Both the position numbers and the translations under genes were made by a program. DNA of 64,000 nt from Terfezia claveryi (Eukaryota > Ascomycota > Pezizomycetes > Pezizales > Pezizaceae), in assembly GCA_015179025.1 (NCBI GenBank), contig WHUX01000014.1, positions 248,001 to 312,000 of the forward strand, given 5' to 3'. The notes beneath the pieces were generated by a model. It did no database searches, was not told where the DNA came from, and saw only the letters and a list, made by a program, of their open reading frames with translations. Below, one piece after another: positions 56,639 to 64,000 of this stretch; the first letter of the stretch is position 1, and each line of letters starts with the position of its first letter.

Positions 56639-58586
56639 TTACCCTGAACTATCAAGGGACCCACAGCAAGCGATTGCAGCATCTATACCCCTTAAAACAA
56701 GTTTTTGGTCCGCATGGCCGAGCTGTTTCAATGTGATTATGTTGTAGTCGTCCTCGTATAATGCATATAAGAAGTTAGGCCGGGGGTCCTGGACTGCTTT
56801 TGAATGGTGACGAAAGTCGATGATTACCCACTCTTTTAGAGGAATTACAGCATAGGCCCCATCCTCGATAAACCTTTTGGCATGCTGTTTCATATGATCC
56901 CCTTCCCGCAACAGCTCAATTCCCCAATTCAAATCCCCGTTGACATAGAAGTCCAAATACCCAACAGAACCGAAAATAGCTCCAACGTCTGCACTGACTG
57001 TTGCATGGCGAGGAACAGCGGTTGTTGCTGCCTTATACCATCCCATCTGCCAGGTTCTTTCCAGAAGCCGGGACGTCTGCCCGAGACCTAGTGATGTTTG
57101 TAGCATAGATGGATCCATCCGTTCGATAGTTCTGATTAGAAATTCTTGGAATGATATTGATTCTGATCTTAGGGTGCCACCAGGAGCAGTAAACAGCCGT
57201 TGGATTAAGATCATCCGCATGATGGGAGCACTAAATTGGAATTTATTATCGACCATGGTCAAGATTCCTGATCGTACGAAGTTATATGTAGCTGGATCGG
57301 CGATTAAGTCCACACTAACGCATGACTCGGCATCACAGAGGAGCGCAGAAGCTTGGTTTCTGTAGGGCTCGGGTTCCAGTTCTCAATCCAATGAAATGCG
57401 CGAGTTTTAATTAGGTTTGTCTTGAAGTCTGCTGAGGTAAAGTCACGTAACATAGTCACCGTGGCCGCAGGCCCATCACGATAATTGTGGCGTAGATATC
57501 TTAATGTAGTGCGGCAAAGACCTGCATGCCCGCCGGTTAAGCTAAAAATCGCATCTTGAACAGATTGCGGGATTTCAAAGTTGGGACTGCCTATGGTATG
57601 CCGATGTTCCACAAATCTTTCCAAAAGCTCGTTAAATTCATCCCTTCTTAGGCGGAGTGCGTCCAGTCCAAGAGTGTAAAGGAAACTGATTGGGGTTAGT
57701 TGTTGGATCATTAATGGGTCATACGAGGCCAGTAGAATGACGCGGAGAGAGGCATTCTTCTTGGTGTTAGACATCAATCCTTTCAAGCTACCCCAAAAAA
57801 AAGGAGCAGCATTGCCGTAGATTACTTGTGCCTCGTCGATGATGATGCTCAAGCTCATGGAATCTTCACTGGCTAAAATTTCATCCCAGGTGTACCCGAT
57901 CTGCGTCTGCCAGAAACGTTGGAAGGGTTCTTCGTTAAAGCGAGCATCTCTTCCCTGGATGCCAGCAAATGAGATATAATATGCCCTGTGACCCTGTGAA
58001 ATGAGGCTGTCTCTGATCCATTGTCCAAGTGTGCTTTTGCCTGAATATGGTGGGCTGCGTATCAGAACAAAACGGTGGTCCGTCATATATTGTTCGATGA
58101 ACTTCATCCGGTCAGGTGATATTATCACCATACTGTCCGGCCCTTCATCTGAATCGACAGGATAAGAGAGGGGTTGCGTAGAAACATAGCGCACTAAATC
58201 ATGTTAGTAGGGTGGGACGGCTGAGGATAACAATGAAATGATCTTCGATGTACTAAAACACAAGATAGCTATGATACAGTACTAAAACGAAATAAGTCTC
58301 ACTTACCGGATGGAACATATACCAACAAGAAAGTCCCATACTCCTTCAAAGCCGATGCAAGCTCCGCCATCTCGTTGAGCTCTTTTGCATCATTATCGGG
58401 GTCGTTTTTTTCTTTCTTGGCCTTGATGATAAGCTTGGCAATCGAGTAAGCATCCAATTCAGGTGCTGCTCTCTTTTTGATTGCTTGCTTGAGGTCGTCC
58501 ACATCTTCAATCCCTTCCAGTGTCACTTTGCTCCATCTGCTCTCAGGGTTGATGATCTTGAACCAAGCTTTACTCGGAGTTGCCAT
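56639..58586 (-). CDS. Crinkler-type protein 1: UBL, P-loop ATPase, nuclease-like (frameshifted)
   Basis: Exon 1 (58,307-58,586) encodes a ~93-residue ubiquitin-like Crinkler N-terminus ending FLLVYVPS. A 113-nt intron with branch ACTAAC follows. Exon 2 (from 58,193) encodes an ATPase with Walker A PPYSGKST and Walker B LSIIIDEAQ, and a helical/winged-helix region. The 3' part (~57,310-56,639) carries DLIADPATYNFVRSGILT and a PD-(D/E)XK-like core (GYLDFYVN, then WGIELLREG). The ATPase and nuclease parts are in different frames that overlap at 57,304-57,385, and I find no acceptable intron, so there is probably a single frameshift or a sequencing error. In the family such UBL-ATPase-nuclease proteins are proposed effector or genome-conflict proteins. 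The promoter is shared with the gene at 60.9-63.3 kb. Confidence 0.75.
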
Positions 58587-58753
58587 GATGATCTGTTGAT
58601 TGCTTTAGCGAGGCGGAGAAGGAACGAGGGGGAAGATGGTGTGGGAATATGGGGGGGGTTCAGTAGGGGGGGATGAGTGAGTAGGAGAGAACGGTCATGG
58701 GGACAATCACATGAGTAATATTATTTACTCATTATGAAATCTAAAGAAGTACG
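58587..58753 (-). promoter_or_regulatory. shared Crinkler promoter/5' UTR, copy 1
   Basis: 167 bp directly upstream of the CRN1 ATG, almost identical to 63,258-63,417 upstream of the second gene. It differs by one substitution, one G in a G-run and a 6-bp indel (GTCATG). It includes a purine-rich stretch (GGGGGGGTTCAGTAGGGGG on the plus strand) and AATATTATTTACTCATTATG at the outer end. Similarity stops sharply at AAAGAAGTACG. It probably carries the promoter and leader; specific elements are not identified. Confidence 0.65.
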
Positions 58754-58770
58754 AATTTGCTAGTTAAGAA

Positions 58771-60748
58771 CCAAGACTCTCACTGCGTTCGTTAGAACAC
58801 CTCAGGCATGAGACTTAGCACAACCACTAAAGTACTGGGAACGGTCCAATCCCCAGTCTAATGGTACTGACAGTCTGGGATCCCCGGGTTATCACGTGAC
58901 TTCAATTACAAATCAACTAAGCCTGTGGGTAGAAATGCCCCCCGCATAACCAGACTACTCTCCGCACTCACATAACACGGGTTTATTGACTACACGGCTA
59001 AGACTTTGAATTATGATAGTCCGAACATAGTCTCGTGCTCCGAACATAGTCCTTATTCAGCCCTTTCAGGCTCAGATGAACGGGTTTCCCAGTAAATGAA
59101 TAAGTGTGTTGAGCGCTACTTGATCAGACTCAAATAAACAAGTCCTCCGATAAATCAATACATGTGTTAAGCAATACATGTGTTAAGCACTACTTGATCA
59201 GCTATACAGACCAGTACTCGCTAACTCGCTAGCCATGTTCAGTGTGCTCATCACTATTAAACCAGTTGAGTATTGATTAGAATTTTCAAAAATTACCCTG
59301 AACTCTCCAATACTGTTCAATAGTATTGACTACGTTAAGCTATGTCAAAATGCTAAATACTCTAATCACGGTTAGTAGTGTTGAACAGTTTGAATACTGA
59401 TTAGTTTAAAATGGCAAAGATAAAAAAATAATTTCTCCATAAGGAATCGAACTCAGGCTGTTATATGTATCAAAGAATATATCTTCCAACTACGCTAATC
59501 CTGATATTTATACTAGATTCATCAGTACCAGCCTATTCAATACACTACAAAGAAAATTTGCGATTCCAGAGATAAGCCTGTTCCATATAATTGAGTTCTA
59601 TTGTTGTCATAATTTGATTATTTAGTCCTGATCAGACTCGGCTTATGTATATATTCCAGGCTCTGGCTCTGGCACTTGGATTCCTATAGTATATATAGGC
59701 CGCGAGTACATAGGTTTCGAATATATATGATGGGCCTGATACGTGAATTCTATACAATATCTATCAGCTTCAAATGTATAAACTTCTACTATATATACTA
59801 GTAGCGAATGTATGCATTCCTATAATATCATAATATATATATTACAAAGGATAAAGTCTGTACATATTGGAATGTTCATTTAAAGGTACAGGTACGATTT
59901 CCTAATACAGTAATTTTTGTAACACTGATTACTAACTAGACTAATGATTAGTCTGGCGGGTACCAACTGATCATCTTATATATATTAGTAGGCCTCCAAT
60001 CAATCAAATTGCAACATAACACTTGAGCTTTAATAACGCGAGTACCTCCCACCTCCATCAGGCTTGCGCTGTTTTATCTTTGCCATTTCTAGTAGCTAAT
60101 CAGTATTCAAACTGTTCAACACTACTAACCATGATTAGAGTATTTAGCATTTCGATGTAGCTTAACGTAGTCAACACTATTGAACAGTATTGGAGAGTTC
60201 AGGGTAACTTCTGAAAATTCTAATCAATACTCAACTGGTTTAATAGTGATGAGCACACTGAACATGGCTAGCGAGTTAGCGAGTACTGGTCTGTATAGCT
60301 GATCAAGTAGTGCTTAACACATGTATTGCTTAACACATGTATTGATTTATCGGAGGACTTGTTTATTTGAGTCTGATCAAGTAACGCTCAACACACTTAT
60401 TCATTTACTGGGAAACCCGTTCATCTGAGCCTGAAAGGGCTGAATAAGGACTATGTTCGGAGCACGAGACTATGTTCGGACTATCATAATTCAAAGTCTT
60501 AGCCGTGTAGTCAATAAACCCGTGTTATGTGAGTGCGGAGGGTAGTCTGGTTATGCGGGGGGAGACTAATGCGGGGGGCATTTCTACCCACAGGCTTAGT
60601 TGATTTGTAATTGAAGTCAGGTGATAACCCGGGGATCCCAGCTGTCAGTACCATTAGACTAGGGATTAGACCGTTCCCAGTACTTTAGTGGTTGTGCCAA
60701 GTCTCATGCCTGAGGTGCGTTAGAACATCTTAGCAGTAGGGGTCTTGG
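58771..60748. mobile_element. 1.98-kb foldback element with ~650-bp arms
   Basis: The left arm (~58,771-59,428) and right arm (~60,076-60,748) are inverted copies with few differences around a ~650-bp A+T-rich centre. The outer ends CCAAGAC and GTCTTGG are weaker; pairing is strong from TTAGAACACCTCAGG inwards. TAGTCTGG sites occur in both arms (58,950, 60,543) and in the centre (59,949). There is no coding capacity. The element separates the two Crinkler genes and starts 18 bp beyond the shared promoter. No target-site duplication was found. Confidence 0.85.
59433..59505 (-). other. tRNA-like sequence in the foldback centre
   Basis: On the minus strand TAGCGTAGTTGGAAGAT resembles an A-box and GAGTTCGATTCC a B-box, at tRNA-like spacing. 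Stems pair poorly, so a degenerate tRNA or SINE-like head is more likely than a working tRNA. It shares the B-box with the tRNA-like sequence at 44.5 kb. Confidence 0.4.
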
Positions 60749-60894
60749 CATGAGACTATGATGTTGGTGCGTGTGAATTCGGTAAAAAAGAGATTACTAC
60801 CTGCTTGACTTCACTAAAGTACAGTACCTAACCATTTGAAAAATATAACCCCCCATAATGCTCTCGTAATAAAAAAAAAAAAAAAAAAGAATTA

Positions 60895-63257
60895 TCAAAA
60901 AGTCGTATAATCCAATCTCAACGCCCACTGTTCCACATCATTTATCCATTTGGGGATTTTTTGATGCTTTTGTCCTTGCAAATTGAGGTAATTTTGTGGG
61001 TTGATAAAATTAGGATATGCATCGTTGGGAATAACAAAGTATAAACGAACTTTCTTTGTCAACTTGGCTTTGATATTCTCTAAACCATTCACCTTTATAC
61101 CATGCTGTTTTCCAACCGTCATTTGAAATAACTCATCGTAATCTCCGTGGCCAATGTGAAGTGCATCAATAGACTCAAATGTTTTGCTGTGTGGTCTGCA
61201 ATAAAAGGCAGGCTTAATCTCGCCAATCGTGCGGAAGATCTGCAGTGTAGTCGCAGGAAGCGGCAATTTCTCCTTGATCGGATGCCCCAGGCGTCGAATC
61301 TAACAGCATATCAATATGAAATCCGTAATACTATGAACCCGGTAATACAAACCTCAAACACCCCCCCCCTCCTAAGTATACGATGTGCCACAGCCTCGAA
61401 GATAAATCCCCTCATTGACGAAAGTTCGTTATTCTGTTCGGTCTCCCTGATATACTTAATGATATCTTCTTTCTTACCCTTTTCATAGGTTGAGATGACC
61501 ATGTTTTCGACATAAAGAGAAGCGAATCTGACTCGGCGGTCCGCATAAAGTCCCTCGCACGTTACACTCATATGTAACACAGTCCCGCTGACAGCTGTAG
61601 AATTATAGCGCAATGTCCCAATGAACCTCATGCACATATCAATATCCACGGTCGAGCAGATATCTTCCAAGTCTTGCTGATATATGCTGTCTGTTCTCTC
61701 CAAGACTGATCGTGGGACTCCGCCCCATTTGTCAAAATATTTCTGAAGGTCTGCTTGAGTGACTGAAGAAAATCGCAACTTCCGTAACTCTTCCAACTCC
61801 ACATGATCCCAAGTGGGCATACCCAACATCTCAACATTAGGTTGCTTTGCCAACTCCTTGTAGCGTGCCGCTTGTGGAGAGGTCACTAGCACAAAGGGCC
61901 TGAACTGACCCGCTGTGGGCTGTATGGCATCTGCAATGTAAAACGCTCCATCCATGAAGTAGTTTATATAATCCCCCTCGCCATGCTGTTCTATGGAAAT
62001 GATGTTGTAGCCAGATAGCCGATATTGGATGCCACCATCTGCAAGGAAAATTACTCGTAGAGAGTCGTTTTCCCACTCGATGTTACTATGTGGAAATTCG
62101 TGTGCGTAACGACATATGAGATAAATTCCGAAGAACGTTTTTCCAATGCCCGGTGTACCGTTTATGATATGTGAGCCCGTGATTGCAGTGCGTACGGGTA
62201 CGGAGTCAACGATATTGGAGTCAGCGGTATTGGAGTCAGCATGATCGAAATATCCGGTATTGCAAAACTGGTTCCAAATAATCTTATTATAGAGGTACTT
62301 GTAAGAATCCCTCACCAATATCGCCGACCCAAAACGATCAAAACCCAGTATGTTCACAGGGAATGTGATTATACTAGTATCTCCAAACCTAAGGTCTCGC
62401 ACAGATTGCCACCACCTCCAGCAAAGGTAAGCTCTATTATCCTTGTTTAGGTGTGGAATTTTGCATGGACGTTGATTTCCACCCTCCGCGCCTTGAAAAA
62501 AAAAAATTATTAGCATAAGAAATTGATTGTATGGTAAATGAGAGTTTAAATAATTGAAGGAAGAGATTAGCATAAACATTCTGACGTCAGTATGAAGAGA
62601 TCCTAGATAATGGCAAATAAAAAAGAAAAAAAAGGCGAGCTGGAGGTGGTATTGATATTATAGCATGAAATCCTCAAGTATTGTAGTTAGAAACAAAGTA
62701 AGTGTTGCTTACCGGTGGCAGGTGTACCTTGTGGTTCGAATCCTTCGGGAAAGGCATTAAATGCAGTTCGCTTACTAACAAGGAGAGATGCTATGAAGTG
62801 AATGTCAGTAATCTGTAGATATGCAAAGTGATATTATCACCATACTGTCCGGCCCTTCATCTGAATCGACAGGATAAGAGAGGGGTTGCGTAGAAACATA
62901 GCGCACTAAATCATGTTAGTAGGGTGGGTGAGGAGATGATTTGTTCAACATACCTTGCTCGGACTTACTGTGTGGAACTGGAACACTGACAAGAAACTCA
63001 GTGTCATTTCCAAAGCTCTCGAAAATCGATGCAAGAGTCCTTCTTGCATCGACCTCCACTGCATTGTTGTCGTCATCATTCTTTTGCTTCGCCTTGATAG
63101 TAATGTTGACAATTGAATAAGCATCCAATTCAGGTGCTATTTCTTTTTTGATTGCTTTCTTGAGCTGGGCCACATATTTAATCCCTTCCAGTGTCACTAG
63201 GTCCCATTTGCTCTCAGGGTTGATGATCTTAAACCAAGCTTCACTTGCAGTTGCCAT
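60895..63257 (-). CDS. Crinkler-type protein 2: UBL, P-loop ATPase, REase-like
   Basis: Exons 62,969-63,257, 62,713-62,790, 61,353-62,491 and 60,895-61,299 join in frame to 636 aa; introns are 178, 221 and 53 nt. Exon 1 is the ubiquitin-like Crinkler N-terminus ending FLVSVPVPH. The next exon gives the linker AFPEGFEPQGTPATG. The large exon carries the P-loop NTPase (Walker A NGTPGIGKTFF near residue 230) and later SSMRGFIFEAVAHRIL. The C-terminal domain has FESIDAL and LFQMTVGKQHGIK, the D...QxT-type variant of the PD-(D/E)XK nuclease core seen in Crinkler/RHS-like proteins. The frame is intact, so this copy may be functional. An (A)18 tract lies just past the stop. Its C-terminal part is not homologous at sequence level to that of CRN1. 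Confidence 0.82.
62828..62928 (-). repeat. 101-bp perfect copy of CRN1 intron-exon 2 junction
   Basis: Identical at every base to 58,116-58,216. In CRN1 this segment is the end of intron 1 (branch ACTAAC, acceptor TTTAG) plus the first ~78 nt of exon 2. Here it lies inside intron 1 of CRN2, where using it as an exon would break the frame. Its inner end is the inverted repeat GTGATATTATCAC. Confidence 0.95.
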
Positions 63258-63417
63258 GATGATCTGTTGATTGCTTTAGCGAGGCGGAGGAGGAACGAGG
63301 GGGAAGATGGTGTGGGAATATGGGGGGGGTTCAGTAGGGGGGATGAGTGAGTAGGAGAGAACGGGGACAATCACATGAGTAATATTATTTACTCATTATG
63401 AAATCTAAAGAAGTACG
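63258..63417 (-). promoter_or_regulatory. shared Crinkler promoter/5' UTR, copy 2
   Basis: 160 bp upstream of the CRN2 ATG, near-identical to the CRN1 upstream region. Similarity ends at AAAGAAGTACG, 12 bp before a TAGTCTGG site at 63,429. Confidence 0.65.
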
Positions 63418-63675
63418 CCAGTCATCTGTAGTCTGGCTAGCGCTAAGTCATCTGCGACCATCTAACTTAGGCTTCAGATCGCCAAGCTAGTACTGTTAGC
63501 TACCTAGAAGTGGGACGCCACTAGAAGTGAACCCGTCGATAACCCCTGTCTGCCAAGGGACCTCCTCCTCCTCCTCCTCCTACGTAACTATCGTTCTACT
63601 GCCCAGATAGCTCTCATACTCTATATCATTCGAACCGTTGGATTCACAGCTATCAACTAGCGCCTCCTGGTAAAT
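63418..63675. other. spacer before pogo-type element
   Basis: No gene is seen. It contains TAGTCTGGCTAGCG at 63,429 and a (CTC)n run near 63,562-63,580. The outer terminus of the transposon that follows should lie here but I could not define it. Confidence 0.4.
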
Positions 63676-64000
63676 ATGGATGCCGACCGTGAAAAACGAC
63701 TGCAAAAGGCAATCAAGCATGCTCGACAATGTCCCGACCTACCTATTAGTCGCATTGCAGCACTCTATGAAGTCAGCAAATCATTACATAGAAGACTTCA
63801 TGGTACTAGCACCGAACGTCGACAAGAACTATTTTCACCAGGACAGGAGGTTGCACTAGTGGACCTATGCCTGCTAGATTTCCGCTATCACATGATGAAT
63901 TTCGTCGTGACAGACCTCCTCCGCAGAATGAGCACGAAATAGGTGTCAACTGGTCCGGCGATTTCTTAATCGACATCCTGCTCTCGATAAACGTTATATT
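63676..64000 (+). pseudogene. pogo/Fot1-type transposase N-terminus, copy 2, cut by window end
   Basis: The ATG at 63,676 opens an 88-codon frame with a psq-type helix-turn-helix (ISRIAALYEVSKSLHRRLHG) and RRQELFSPGQEVALVDLCLL, typical of pogo/Fot1 transposases. It stops at 63,942, while the expected continuation (FLNRHPALDKRY) lies in another frame. The segment 63,770-64,000 matches 35,716-35,466 (reverse strand) with about two base differences, including the same frame breaks. Confidence 0.82.

Noticed and set aside
62720..62760. B-box-like GGTTCGAATCC suggesting a tRNA
   Set aside because: No A-box or stems upstream; the sequence is coding DNA of CRN2 exon 2 read on the other strand.
62829..62928. 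Using the CRN1-like segment as a coding exon of CRN2
   Set aside because: Splicing it in gives a phase that does not match the next exon, or reaches a stop. Joining exon 1 directly to 62,790 gives a clean frame and a sensible linker.

Overview
The window looks like nuclear DNA of a filamentous ascomycete. The genes carry short spliceosomal introns (mostly 47-113 nt) with CTAAC-type branch sites, and the core proteins are typical fungal ones (a fused RA-LRR-PP2C-adenylyl cyclase, Atg22, Ubr1). The mass of decayed transposons and the Crinkler-type genes would suit a repeat-rich Pezizomycete such as a truffle or morel relative, but that placement is inference.

Layout. 1-1.7 kb is a 40-bp minisatellite arranged as a giant inverted repeat. 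2.3-32.1 kb is a conserved gene island: ATG22 (-), the splicing/debranching factor DRN1/CWF19L1 (-), uracil-DNA glycosylase UNG1 (-), adenylyl cyclase (-), cytosolic tyrosyl-tRNA synthetase (+) and the N-recognin E3 ligase UBR1 (-). I resolved splice sites for all six and the reading frames close exactly. These are independent housekeeping genes, not an operon-like set.

32.6-54.3 kb is accessory DNA: a short palindromic element upstream of UBR1, a 1.67-kb foldback element next to a broken pogo/Fot1-type transposase, a decayed Copia retrotransposon whose right LTR carries a nested 965-bp Mutator-like derivative, a broken Tet-like 2OG-Fe(II) oxygenase gene, a Gypsy chromodomain remnant, several minisatellites, a PIF-like element, a copia gag remnant, a CAG/proline-repeat locus and a second Mutator fragment.

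55.0-63.4 kb is the most interesting part. It holds a chymotrypsin-fold protease-like gene with Cys in the nucleophile position and two Crinkler-type genes (ubiquitin-like N-terminal exon, P-loop ATPase, PD-(D/E)XK-like nuclease). The two Crinklers share nearly identical promoters, have a fast-diverging first exon and unrelated C-terminal modules. The intron of the second contains a 101-bp perfect copy of the first gene's intron/exon-2 junction. A 2-kb foldback element separates them. The window ends inside a second copy of the pogo-type transposon.

An 8-mer, TAGTCTGG, occurs 17 times (either strand), always in non-coding DNA, often as TAGTCTGGTTG(G); about two are expected by chance.
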